Source: Malania oleifera (Eukaryota > Streptophyta > Magnoliopsida > Santalales > Ximeniaceae). From it: a stretch of 64,000 nt of DNA. The notes beneath the pieces are model-generated. The model did not search any database. It saw nothing but the letters and a program-made list of their open reading frames with translations, and was not told where the DNA came from. The stretch covers positions 58,696,182 to 58,760,181 of the forward strand of contig NC_080420.1 of the NCBI RefSeq assembly GCF_029873635.1, read 5' to 3'. The stretch's first letter is position 1; each line of letters begins with the position of its first letter. Shown in pieces: positions 24,790 to 36,132 of this stretch. The position numbers were made by a program, and so were the translations under genes.

Positions 24790-24856
24790 GTAATAAAAAT
24801 AATAAACATAATGGCAAAATAATAATAATATTATAAAAAAAATAATAATAATAATA
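24231..24856. repeat. AAT/TAA-rich microsatellite tract in the LTR
   Basis: About 620 bp made almost entirely of A and T with long (AAT)n runs, interrupted by single substitutions. The 5' copy (14280-14900) has the same tract with more interruptions. It has no coding meaning. Confidence 0.9.
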
Positions 24857-24886
24857 TGGGGTCTAGGTAAAAATGGGGTGTCTACA

Positions 24887-26812
24887 CAATCAACAACACA
24901 AGCACTTAAACAACTAAATCACCAATCAACCTTTCAATTAACCACACTATCCAAACTAACCAAACACAATTTGAAGGCAAATAACCAAACCAAAATTAAG
25001 ATATACAGTAGTAAGAAATTAGGATGGTTGTTTGTTTATGTATGCCTTATAAATATGAATCAAGCGTTGTAGTTGAATGATATGCTTGTTAAAATAAATT
25101 TGCTTCTTTCATATGATTTACAACCACACATCCACACTCTTCCCAAAATTCAGAATTCAAATAAACTCTTAGTTAATTTTCTTTAGGTGTTTTAACCAAG
25201 TAACGTACTCTCGTATGGTTTCCGCAAAGTATGGTTTAACCAATGTACTCCCTTTCGGTTTCCGCAACCCAAATCAAAATTAAATTTTAAGTTTGTTTGA
25301 TTTCCAAATAAACGTAGTGTATATGATTTCAAATTTAAACTATCCACGCAATATAATGCTGAAAATAAAGAGTAAGGGAAAGGGAGAGTGAGACACAGGA
25401 TTTTACGAGCTTCAGCTTCAACACAGCCTACGTCCTCGCCTTTGGCAAAACCACCAAAGGATTCACTAAACCTGTTCCTTTACCGGGTGGAACAATACCT
25501 TTATACACTCCTTCAGAAGGCTAGAGCAGCACCTCTCTAAGCGATAATCCCTCGCCTAGCCAACGATCCAGCAAACCTGGAATCGTCACAATCTGCAAGA
25601 ATATAATATAAATTCTGCATATAAAAAATACTCCCAAAATTTAGAGCAGGTTGTACAAATTGAAATGTAAATTGTACTTCAAAAAACCAAAGCAAAATAG
25701 AATATATGAAGCTCTAAAGTTTTTAGAAGTCACCAATGGTTCGTTTAAAAGAGAAATGGAATTGCAATCCGAAATCGAACTTTGATATTTTCAATTTACC
25801 AAAATTGTAGAATTCCTCTCCAGTAAAAGATGTAAGCAAAGAAGAACTTTAGAAGAATTTCAGCACAAGATGAATTTCAAATTTTGTCTGATTTCTCTCT
25901 TTTCTTGTGTTTTCTAGTATTGTGTTTTTTCATTACCCAAAGAGGTATTTATAGGCAATTTAAAAGATCAACTTCGACATCAAATTAGGTAAACTTTGAA
26001 AAAACATTAAAATTGTTGACTAAATTTTGAAATTCAAAATTTTGAAAGATTTTGTCCATATCAAATTAGGTAAACTTTGAAAAAAACATTAAATTGTTGA
26101 TTAAATTTTGAAATTCAAAATTTTGAAAGATGTTGTCCATATCAAATTAGGTAAACTTTGAAAAATATTAAATTGTTGATTAAATTTTGAAATTCAAAAT
26201 TTTAAAAGAAGCTTCCCTTTGAGATCTAAAATTTGCTCCACGTGGTAGTCGTTTGCCATGACATGGCAGTCATCTGTCATAGTTAAAATTTAAACCCAGG
26301 ATACTTTTATTAAACCCTTTAACTTGCCAGTCGTATGTCCATAGACAGACAGTCATCTGTCAGGTGCACTGCTTATCAGAAACTCACTTTTTATTTTGAA
26401 CACTTTCCTTCCTTTAAGACCTTTGTTACTTTAATTTCAAAAACATGTTTTAAGTTCTTTAAAACAAAGTGTTTCTTAGTTTCTTTTGTTTTTATAAGAG
26501 CTTCACATATCTAAATGATATTTGTTTTTGAAGTACTTACAACAGTTCTTCTAATTATGGTCTTCTTAAATCCTTCAGCCTCCTTCAGCCTTTTGAGGTT
26601 CACTTTTGACTTTGGGTTTGCTTGCCCTTAAGCTTCTTCATTTGTTATTCATTGCCTTCAATATTTTGAGGCGCTTTCACTAGATTAACATTGAGCTTTA
26701 ACTTATCAACCTTGAGAGTTTTTTTACCTAAAACACATCACTTAACATCTTATGTTAAAGCATCCTTCATTTTGTTATCATCAAAATAGGATTGAAAAGT
26801 CCAGTTAAGTCA
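24887..26812 (-). repeat. Truncated copia LTR (family B), cut by the Tat-like element
   Basis: The minus strand starts TGTTGACTTAACTGGACT (26812) and shares the conserved internal phrases of the other family B LTRs (CCGGGTGGAACA, CCAAAGGATTCACTAAACCTG, CCTACGTCCTCGCC on plus). The part towards the 3' end of the LTR is missing where the Tat-like LTR ends at 24886. Confidence 0.75.
25981..26211. repeat. 81 bp tandem repeat, nearly three units
   Basis: CAAATTAGGTAAACTTTG recurs at 25981, 26062 and 26143, each followed by AAATTGTTGA, AAATTTTGAAATTC and AAAATTTT. Neighbouring units differ by only a few bases. It is confined to this LTR copy. Confidence 0.85.
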
Positions 26813-26857
26813 ACAATCCCAATTCACTCACCTCTTGGGACTACACCTTCCTTTTCA
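26813..26857 (+). repeat. 45 bp end fragment of a plus-strand copia LTR
   Basis: CCCAATTCACTCACCTC then TTGGGACTACACC and CTTTTCA matches the 3' terminus of the LTR that ends at 52629. It touches the head of the minus-strand LTR at 26812, suggesting one LTR inserted near the end of another. Confidence 0.65.
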
Positions 26858-27483
26858 GTACGGTAAGTAGATGGATCACCAAACTCTTAACCTTCCTTCA
26901 TTTAGCTCCTAGGGAGCATAATGTCCATTTGAAGGTCCTTGCTAGGTGAGTTATTATGCTGAGAACACATCTTTAAGGTAATCTAGCCTAAAACCAGTTT
27001 GGGGCCAGTACTTCTAGAAATGAGATTAATGATGCAGAGATGCTCAAGAAGTGGTGAGCTTGGAAACTAAACTTAAGGCCACTCCAAATAGGGCAAACTC
27101 TACATCCATGCTTATAACTCCATGCTTCGATGCTATAGAGAAGAAAAATGCAAGGAATATAGAGTTCATGGATTGCCTCCAAGTTTGCCTCCTATGGTTT
27201 TCAAGGCAAATATGAAAATGCTGACCATGAGGACTCCCTTTACTAGCTATAGACCTGTCTACTTCTACCTAGCTATTAAGAGAACTAGAGTAGGTTTTCT
27301 TTTAAACATAAGATGTATTGAATTTTGTGGCTAAGATCACTAGCACCCCCCCCCCCCCCCCTCTTTTGGAGACTTGAGTAGACTAAATAAAAATATTTGA
27401 CTTGGCCATATATCTTTTTGTGGGCTTATTTGGCTGACTAAGTAGTTGACCAATTGTTAGGGTGATATTCACATCAAGTCATT
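26858..27483. other. Unassigned sequence with a C17 tract
   Basis: No recognisable gene. A C-run at about 27345-27361 followed by TCTTTTGGAGAC resembles the CACCCCCCTCTTGGGAC terminus of family B LTRs, so the left part may be another decayed plus-strand LTR. The short frames at 26988-27182 and 27122-27334 have no known relatives. Confidence 0.45.
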
Positions 27484-27488
27484 CCTTC

Positions 27489-30400
27489 TGAAAGTTGAGA
27501 TGTGACCCTAATAAGGGGATGAATTGGGTATTTTAAAAATTTATGCTGAAGTTTAATCAATTTTTAAACTGATTTTACATGTGCTCTAACTTCTTAACAA
27601 TAGTAGTATTCTCAATAGATAAGTTTACCAATTTACATCTCCTTAAATACTAAAGAGACTAGGCTAAGATTTCAATATGAAACGAAGCTACACAATATTG
27701 ATAATACTTACAGTAGATTAATATTAATTAAAAATATGCTTAGCCACAAGATAGTTTATGCTATAACTTGAATAAGGGATAAACTAACACAATAAAATTC
27801 CCAGCAAATTAAATCAATATGATATTCGTAACTACTACAAATTTTATTCAATAAGAATATTCATAGCATTCACAACATTCAAAAGTCAAAGTAAATATGC
27901 TAGAAAAGATAAAACGTCAAGGTAGAGAGTGGTACCAAATTTTTTACAAGGTTTGGAAACCATGCTTATGTCCTTGCCTTAAGCAACCTGCTATGAGGAT
28001 TCACTATCCCTCCTTCAATAGGTGGAGACACCTCTCTCCTTCAGTAGGCTGAGAAGCCTCTCAAGAAAAACCACCCTTTCCCTTGTCAACAACTCAATCT
28101 TAGAGTTGTTGACAAACAATCAATAACTGATTTATATAATGATTGTTAGCTTTGGTGCAATCCTAAGAGAGGGGGGGGGGGTTATTTTAAAAAAATTGTT
28201 CCCTAGGTCAATCCACTATGGCTAGCAACAATATTACGCAACCTAGGGGCAATCTAAGTATGTATGAAATTGCAGATATGATATATTAATAAAATTTAGT
28301 ACATACACTACAATTTCAATATTTCTCAACAAAATACAATACCGTGTCAATCAAATACACAATATATTCAGCAGGGAAATTAAATCAAGCACAAGGAATA
28401 ATATAATGTAGGAAATGTAAAAGCGACACCGAATATGATATCGGGGTTCGGCCAATCCTGCCTACGTCCCCACCTTGACACACCAGCACAAGGATTATAC
28501 TATAAGCTCACTTAACGAGTCGAGCAACACCTAATACAACTAGGTCAATTAGCACAGGGCTGACCTTAACCTTTACAAATTCTCTTTGCGGGGTGGAGAA
28601 GGCCCTAACAATCCTTACGGGATGGATTACTGCCCCCTCAGGCCATGCCTAAAATACAACCGAATTACAATACAAACTATGTACAATGTAATGCTTCTCT
28701 GATAAGCACATATGTACTAATACAAATCAATCAATGCACATCAATAATATAGGTTATGTAAGCTCAGTGATGTGTATCTTTGTACAAGAAACACTCAACA
28801 AGATGTGATAACAAGTATGCTCAAAAGTGTTCTAATCATGCTATATCTTTGAAACAAGTTATATCAAGTCTCAATAATAAATCAGAGTTTCAAAGATTCT
28901 AATCAAATATTCAAACTAATTCAAAATATTTTCCTTTAATGAAATAAGAACAAGAGTAGTTTGAAAATACTATAGCTTGGAAAATTATTTGCACAACAAA
29001 ATCAAAGCTATAAGAATCTTGCAATGACAATGCAAAGATCCTCAAGCTACTAGGTTTTTCCCAACACTAGATTTATCAAATAAAAATATGTGGGAAAATC
29101 CTTTGCTCAACCCTCCAATAAAAATCACAAGCAAGAAAGCAAGTAAGGGTTCTTAGAAAATTAGAATGATGAATAAAACACTCACAAAGTAAGATTTCTC
29201 AAAGGAATGAAGTATTATGAGTGTATGGGGTTTAAATGAACAAATAGGGTTTAGGAAATTTGAGAGAGTTTTTGGTTAATCCTATTTTCTAATCCTCCAA
29301 AATATTGACAAATGAACCCCTATATATAGAAAAAGGGTAAATTATGATCGTTGGGGGACATATAGGGTATTCTTAAATTTGTTTAAAAATGTTTAGCAAC
29401 ATCAACACTATTTGAAAATTTTAACCACAGTAAAAAATTAAGGAGCTCGAGAGGTTTTGGGTGGCTGAACTATGGTTCGGTCGCTCGAATACACTCAGCT
29501 AAAAAAGCCTCTTTTGGACATTCGGGGTGCCCGGGTGTATGTTTGATTGGCTGAACAAAAGTCAAAATCTTTCTGTCTATAGTTCGGGTGCCCGAAGTTA
29601 AGTTTGTTTAACCAAACATTGGTGTTCGATTGCCTGGAGCCTATTTTGAACTAAAGTGTTCGGCGGCATGAGTTGGTGAAAAGTGCTCTGACATGGGTTC
29701 AATCGCCTAAGGGAAATAGGATCATTTCAGGTTCGGTTGCCCAAAACCAGGTAAACCACTGACTTCCCAGGAGTTCGGGCACCTGAGGTGTTTTGAACAC
29801 CACAGGTTTGGTCACTCAACCTCTCAAAAAATTTTCAATTAAGTCCAATTTTACTTCTGTCAACTCCCTTGATATATTAAGTGATTTTGGGGACATCTTA
29901 TGTGCTAGTGCTGGGACTGAAGGTCTTTCTATGGTTTGTGTATGATCATTTGCTGAGCTTACTTCCTACATCCAAGACATGCAAAGATTATTGCAGACCT
30001 ATTTAAACTGAAAATATTACAAACCCAATGATAAAAAATACAACAATAAATATGTTGGGTCTTCATTTCTCTTCAGATTGCCGCATGCCATTATATGAAC
30101 TTGCCAATAAGAACTTGCACACAAACTTGGCAACCATTAAATACTTGAGTATTTGTCATAATCAAAATAGGATATGACCTATAGGGTCAATAATGATAAT
30201 TCTCTAAATAGAGTGGGTTTGTACACAATAAGTACTCTACTACACTCTCAAAAGATATTTGCTAATAGCGCAAAGAGTTAGGCTATGTTTTCTAGGTTTT
30301 GAAAGCTGTGCGCTTGAAAGAACAACTCAGAAAAAGTTTTCAGCAAGAATGGTGATTCTTTGAATTTGGTTAGTGTAAATCGTGTATAATCATGTCCAAA

Positions 30401-31219
30401 ACACATTTAGGGTTAGCTATTTATATATATAGGTTTAAATTATAGCCTTTATGTATGTTTTGGTAACTTAATATTTGAGAATCAAAAATATTTTCTACCA
30501 TTTGTAAAACTTATCGCAGCCCTTTGGTTCATTGAACTCAATGTTTGGTCACCTAAAGCAATTAAGTTAGGAATTTCAAAATTGGTAATAGTCATTTGGT
30601 CAACTGAACTCAAAGTTTGGTCACTCGAACACATTCGGTCGACTGAACTTGAGGTTCGGTCACTGGACTAACTGTGTGTGGAACTTTTCAATGTTAGTAG
30701 CCATTCGGTTGACCAAACCTGAGGTTCGGTTGCCCAAACTCCCTAATGCCAGACCAATTTATTTATACTTTTGCATTCAGTCGACTGAGCATGATGCCTC
30801 AGGCAACCGAACATCTTGAAATTCAAATTCCTTTATATTTTTTATTTCAAAAATGATTTCAACCTTTTGAAATAACATTTGGACTTTGTAAAAAATATTT
30901 TCTAAGACTTTAAAAGGTATCTAGGGTCCCAATAAATAACCTAAGACTTTCGTAACAAAAACCAATTGAGATGTACTTACATGAAACCTATTTTACAATA
31001 CACATGATAAACTAACTAGGTCTTCGTGTCCTTAAGCTTGGTCTTCATCCAAGTTTTTTTTCCATAGCCATCTTTCATTTACTTGTGTGCTTCATGGCTT
31101 TCCATTTTATGTCTTTCATTATGCTTTTATACTCTAAAACTTGCATACAAACTTAACAACACAATTAGATGCATTGGTTTGTCATTATCAAAATGAGGTT
31201 AAGCCTTATTAGGCCAACA
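27489..31219 (-). repeat. 3' LTR of the nested copia element, interrupted
   Basis: The minus strand starts TGTTGGCCTAATAAGG (31219) directly after the polypurine tract, and ends GTCACATCTCAACTTTCA. It matches the 5' LTR closely once the solo LTR 28144-30192 is removed (net about 1.68 kb). Confidence 0.8.
28144..30192 (-). mobile_element. Solo copia LTR, TSD ATGAT
   Basis: Starts TGTTAGCTTTGGTGC on plus and ends ...GGTCAATA (the terminal AACA has become AATA). The perfect duplication ATGAT lies at 28139-28143 and 30193-30197. The corresponding unoccupied stretch is seen in the sister LTR near 42960. A G-run at about 28171-28182 marks the CAATTCACCCCC equivalent. Confidence 0.88.
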
Positions 31220-31240
31220 ATATCCCCCTTTTTTATGATG
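31220..31240 (-). other. Polypurine tract of the nested copia element
   Basis: Minus strand AAAAAAGGGGGATAT directly before TGTTGGCC. The plus-strand element at 50497-50512 has the equivalent AAAAAAGGGGGAGAT. Confidence 0.8.
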
Positions 31241-31545
31241 ACAAACAAGAAGCAAAATGAGGTAGCCTTGATAAGGCTACCCCTCACAATATGCATAATA
31301 AGCAATGTAAAATAGTCAGGCATATTGAGATCCAGACTTAGAATTTTTAATTTAATGGCCATAATCCTCCCCTTTTTAACTTAGAATTAAAAAAGGTATT
31401 TTATAATAATTTTTACATTTTGCTCAAAAAATTCTCCGCCTTTTGACAATAGCAAAAAGGTTTAATAAAAATTAGCATACAGGTTTGAGCAATTTCAGTT
31501 GTCTAAGTGCAATTTTACACTATGCTCAATATAAGTCCATTGAAA

Positions 31546-31548
<3 letters not shown>
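31241..31548 (-). other. 3' non-coding part of the nested copia element
   Basis: AT-rich internal sequence between the polypurine tract and a CA/TA microsatellite. No coding sequence recognised. It contains phrases (CAAAATGAGG, CTTACAATATGCATAAT-like) that recur at 54320-54390 in another copia interior, so it is a conserved 3' untranslated block. Confidence 0.55.

Positions 31549-31610
<62 letters not shown>
31549..31610. repeat. CA/TA microsatellite, target of a solo LTR
   Basis: (CA)n then (TA)n to 31610. The TA run resumes at 35773-35800 on the other side of the solo LTR 31611-35772. Confidence 0.85.
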
Positions 31611-31616
<6 letters not shown>

Positions 31617-33558
31617 TAGGATGTAATCCCAAGAGGGAGGTGAATTGGGTTATTTAAAATTATTTGCGAAATTTATTTACTTCAACCCTTGATAACGTTC
31701 ATTTCTAACAATATCACAAAGCCTATTTCTCTTTAGTTATTAATCTTATATAAATAAGGAGTCCAAGATATAAACGTAAGAACTCAATAGACAATCTAAA
31801 TTTATAATATGGAGTGAAAAGTTATATAATCAATTAAGCCCTTATCTAGAATATGCTTTTCAGCTGAATGAATACAGTTTACAACAATATATTCTAGAAT
31901 AAATTTTGTGATTTGTTTTATGCCTTAACGATATAGTAGAGATTAAGATTTGAATTTCAGCAATCACTTTTCTTTCAAAATAGATTTTGCAAATCACTTG
32001 CTTAACTTCAGCTCTTATGCTCTAATATGAAAAATCAATTCACAACTTGTTTCTCCTTAGATAAATTACTTGTAGATTTAGAGTTATATGTTTATTTGAA
32101 ATTTTAATCCAACAACTCAACCATATAGCTAATAAAAATTTATCCACAAATAGCCAATATTCAACAAGATACAATATTTAACAAATTCAGACTTTCAGTA
32201 TAGCACAATATTCAACAGATTTAGATTTTCTTCACAATATGATAATCAACAAAATTATATGTTTAACAAGGTTCTATACTTAGCAAGATGATAATAAAAA
32301 TGTAGTCAAGCACGCAGGTTATATCTTGCAAAAAATAAAAAGAGTAGGGAAGAAAAGCACCGTTGTTTTTATAAGGTTCGGCCGCAGCCTACGTCATTGC
32401 CCCAAGCAACCCGCTGTGAGGATTTCCTTTACCAACTTCATTACCAGGTGAAGTTACAACCTCTCTCCCTCAAAGGTGGAGTTCACCTCCCTAACAAGAA
32501 TCCCCTCTCGCTAGGCAACGATTCAATTCTTGAACTATAAAAAATACAACAAACAGCAAAAACTTGCTTATACAATGAAAAGCTCCTCAAATGAGCAGAT
32601 TAGTACACGTTAGATTCAAAAATAATACTTCAAAATAACAATATGAAATTTGAAGCTTGATGTATATCACTAGAACTAATTAAAGATGTTAGTTTTTGAA
32701 GATCAAATCAGTTTCTCGAAGTGAAACTGTAACACCCCGGACTCGCCACGTGGAGTCTGGAGTGTTATAAAGGCGACATGCGTCTCTGATACCATTAACG
32801 CAACGGAAAATAATAAAGCAACCACGATCATAATATACCAGAGTTCTATAATTATACAACATCAAACTCATTTCACATATCCACGTTCTCTATAATACAA
32901 AACCTGATAAAAATTTATAATACATAAAAACTAAAACATAGCTGGTTAAGTCTCACTCACAAAACTACCTTGCCATGGAGCTATCTAAGCCCGATCACCT
33001 GGATAACCTGAAAAGATTTAACAATTAAAGGGGTGAGACACCTCTCAGTAAGGAAGAAATAATTTATAATAGTGTGTGATTGAAGTGTTTATAATGCAAT
33101 TAAAATATCCATCTAAAGTGTAAACACATACCACAAGAAACCCAAATGTCATACCCATAATCACACAAAATCAACGTCATTAACGTCCATTCGCATATTC
33201 GCAACCATCAATATTTATTATTAATTTCCGAGAATAGGGAAATCTACCTGCCCATACAAGTAGGTTCCTTCTGCTCTGATGTTAACACTAGGGCACTCAC
33301 ATTTCTCAGTAAGCCCTCGGGTTATGTATCCAGGTAAAGACACCGAGAATGGGGAAGATCTCCCGCCCATACGAGTGGCTTCCTTCTACCCTAGTATCCA
33401 TAAATAATTACCAGAGTACTCGCCTTTCTTAGCAAGCTCTCGAGTGGAATAATCTACTTTACCCAAAATACTTAATGAATTAAAAGTCGTAACACAGCTA
33501 ACATAATCGCTTCACAAAATTTCTTGCATACACCCATATCATAATCAATCCACACAGG

Positions 33559-33699
33559 ATCAAATCACACAACATCAATGTCCACACGGGACTGGTCCAC
33601 ACAGGACTAATCAAATCACACAACATCAATGTCCACACAGGACTGGTCCACACAGGACTAATCAAATTACACAGCATCAATGTCCACACAGGACTAATC
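33559..33699. repeat. 51 bp tandem repeat in the family A LTR
   Basis: ATCAAATCACACAACATCAA, with minor variants, recurs at 33559, 33610 and 33661 with a GTCCACACAGGACT phrase in each unit. Confidence 0.85.
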
Positions 33700-34620
33700 G
33701 AACCATATAGGTTACAAAACAACCACTTCGTTCATAGTAAATAGGTAAACAACCTCCTTTTACCATTGCTAATGTTTACCTCCTAATATAAATGTCCATA
33801 TAATGACCTCCTCATACCACTGCCAATGTTATATAACGATTATACCAGGTACGATATAATGACCTCCTTTTACCACTGCCAATGCTATATCGCAATTTAC
33901 ATGAACCTCAACACAAGTCATCCGCAAAACAATCATGCCACACATCCACAATTCTACCACAGATTACACAACATCAATATCCATAATCAATCAGTATATT
34001 CAACCAAGCGGATTTCAAAGCCAAACAATATTTGTAATCTCGATAATTCCTCATTCCACATAAATCACAATCATTTAATTAGAAAAAAAAAAATGGTTTC
34101 AACCATACCAATTTTCCCAATATAATTTATCTACCTAAAAACATTATTTTCCATACCAACAAGGTTTAGAAAATTATACCTGTATGTATATAAGAATTCA
34201 TACTCGAAACTAGTCGTTTATAATTATGAAAAAGCTATTATTAAATATTTCCCCTTACCTCTTCCTTAAAATTCGACCCAAGATCAACAAAATGAGACCC
34301 TGAAATTTAAAAATTCCAGATTCCTCAAACCTTAGCAAGACACCCCTATAATACTTCTTAAGCTCCAAACAACAATATTTGCTAAAGAAATTCCAAAATA
34401 ATTCACTTACCTTGGTTTTGGGATGTTTCCCAAACTACTAAAATCGAAGATCTACTCCACCTATATTGTAGAGAATCTTCCCAGGAGTCTCGTGGTAGCT
34501 TCTGATCGTTGAACCAAGCTGAATCCGGTTCAGAATCAAAGAGAGAAGGTGGAAGGGTCGAAATTTCTAGAGAAAGAAAGGGGACATGCAAAATTTACGC
34601 GCTGGAATGAAAGAATTCCA

Positions 34621-34629
34621 CTTTTTATA
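34621..34629 (-). promoter_or_regulatory. LTR TATA box (TATAAAAAG)
   Basis: Lies immediately downstream, on the minus strand, of the palindrome array, as in the sister LTR at 11910. Confidence 0.6.
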
Positions 34630-34635
34630 CACAAG

Positions 34636-34810
34636 GGTTCGTCGACAATACACGTCAATTCGTTGATGAGTCCTGTACAAAATTTGGAGATGAGATAGTG
34701 AACTCTTTGATGAATTTCAATTCATGAAAAACCCCCCTCTCGATAATTCCTCATTGACGAGACATGTACCCTCGTCGATGAGCTAAGAAGAACATTCGTC
34801 GACGAATGTT
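34636..34810 (-). promoter_or_regulatory. Degenerate TTCGTCGACGAA array in U3
   Basis: Copies near 34638, 34651, 34747, 34771 and 34796. The last is the perfect palindrome ATTCGTCGACGAAT. The arrangement matches 11937-12130 in the sister LTR, though the intervening sequence differs. Confidence 0.6.
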
Positions 34811-35766
34811 TGCTGCCACCCTTTTCAAATTTATTCCTTCTTTCCTTTCCATCTTCCTTATTACCTTAATTTATTTTTAAAAATTCCTGGGTTGTTACAG
34901 AAACAACCAAGAACACAGCAGCCGCCTATTAGACAAGAGTATATAGAAGTATGTGCATGCCATTTGATTTTTTAATCGGTGTTCTTACCTTAATGTGCGA
35001 GAATAATACGTTTAAATAGTGCACTAGGGTTTCAAAAACTTTCCTTTGAATTTTATCTCAATTTGGAAACTATTCATGCAAGATTTGGAAACAAGATCAG
35101 CATTGTTAAACGTTTAAACACACGCATCAGTCGCCGATCCTCAAAGGGTCAGTTGCCTATGCTTTTTTAAAATCAGCGTATTTTGAAAGTCAGAAGAGGG
35201 TCAGTTGACTGTACCTAATAGGTCAGTCACCTGTGCCTATTCTGTTTGAATATTTTCAAACACAGAAGCGCCACAGTCGCTTGATGACTTAACATTAGTC
35301 GCCTGCCTTTCAGCAAAAGTTGTTTTTCAATATTTTTGGTTCCAAACTTAATTCATGTATTTGAAAACTCAATTTGGACTTTGAGATAATATTTTCCATG
35401 AATGAATTCAGGTATCTAAGTCCAATGACATGTCCTAGGAGCTTTAATTAATGAATATTGAGTTTTGAAGTACTTACATGAGACTTTCATATGATTTTCC
35501 TATCTTAGTGTCTAAGTCTTCATGTTGTGAAGCTTCCACTATGTCTTTTGAGCTTTAGGCACTGCTTCAATGAGCTTCATGTCTCACATGACTTAAACTT
35601 TCATGTTTATCATGTCTCATAGCTTTAAGTGTGATTTTTCATTCAAACTCTTCAAGCATATCCACTTGAAACCATAAGATCACTTAAGTCCTGAAACTCA
35701 AACTTGCATAGACATGTTAAGTAACCTTGATTGTTTATCATCAAAATGATATTAAGCATTGTTAGG

Positions 35767-35800
<34 letters not shown>

Positions 35801-35838
35801 TGAAATGACTTATTATATATATATAATAAGTCATTTCA
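35801..35838. repeat. Perfect 38 bp palindrome
   Basis: Two 19 bp arms (TGAAATGACTTATTATATA and its complement) meet without a spacer, right next to the (TA)n run at 35773-35800. It would extrude as a cruciform or fold as an RNA hairpin. Confidence 0.95.
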
Positions 35839-36132
35839 GTTTCCACGTCTAGGAATTTTGCATAGCCAATCAGTAGCAGTTCACAAAGATATAACCATTA
35901 GCTGTATGTGACAATCATATATTAATTAGCCAATGTTTGCCAATATTCAGCATTATGTCACAAAAAATTCAACATTCATCATGCATAAAATAGTCAGCAT
36001 TTCCAGCACAGAACTTACAGTGGTTGCAAACCAAAATCATACACAACCAAGTTGTCTTCAAAATAACAATAAACAAAACAAGTGTAGTCAGAATACTACG
36101 AGTTTTCATTCCAAAAATTAGCACTCTTGCAT
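35839..36132 (-). other. Copia interior downstream of the extra ORF
   Basis: Non-coding sequence between the stop of the extra ORF (36135-36133) and the microsatellite. Short overlapping frames on plus have no recognisable product. Confidence 0.5.

Larger units (their letters stand above)
14001..24886 (+). mobile_element. Large non-coding Tat/Ogre-like gypsy derivative
   Basis: Read on the plus strand: part of a 5' LTR (14001-about 15000), a tandem-repeat block, about 4.8 kb of non-coding internal sequence and a complete 3' LTR (21530-24886). No gag, protease, RT or integrase is recognisable in the 6.5 kb interior, so it would depend on enzymes supplied in trans (LARD-like). The LTR start TGTTGCGACGTCCCGGGAG, the GGAGTCGCCACTAACCTTTAG phrase and the sequence CCCCAGCGGAGTCGCCAAGC just before the 3' LTR are typical, in my recollection, of plant Tat-lineage elements. 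Confidence 0.7.
21530..24886 (+). repeat. 3' LTR of the Tat-like element (3.36 kb)
   Basis: Starts TGTTGCGACGTCCC and ends GGGGTGTCTACA. It has three compositional parts: a GC-moderate 5' end (21530-21780), an AT-rich middle (21781-23490), and a GC-rich block (23530-24230) followed by an AAT-rich tract. The final CA at 24886 abuts copia LTR sequence, so this marks the insertion point. Confidence 0.78.
32728..34899 (-). mobile_element. 2.17 kb solo LTR, family A, TSD GAAAC
   Basis: Ends TGTAACACCCC and GGGTTGTTACA, with perfect duplication GAAAC at 32723-32727 and 34900-34904. Same family as 10073-12184, sharing GTGAGACACCTCTCAGTAAGG near 33032 and the palindrome array near the minus-strand start. 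No internal domains. It is the innermost of three nesting levels here. Confidence 0.88.
31611..35772 (-). mobile_element. Solo copia LTR inserted in a TA microsatellite
   Basis: The minus strand starts TGTTGTCCTAACAATGC (35772) and ends near TGAAATTAGG (31611). It is flanked by ATATA on both sides, which fits a target duplication but is ambiguous in a TA run. Net length is about 1,985 bp after removing the nested 32728-34899 insertion. Confidence 0.72.

Noticed and set aside
24261..24809. 182-codon minus-strand frame made mostly of Ile, Tyr and Leu
   Set aside because: It is the translation of the AAT-rich microsatellite tract of the LTR.
32728..34899. Family A repeat as a TIR DNA transposon (TGTAAC...GTTACA ends)
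   Set aside because: The inverted ends are only about 6 bp, the duplication is 5 bp, and U3-like promoter architecture fits an LTR better. No transposase is present.
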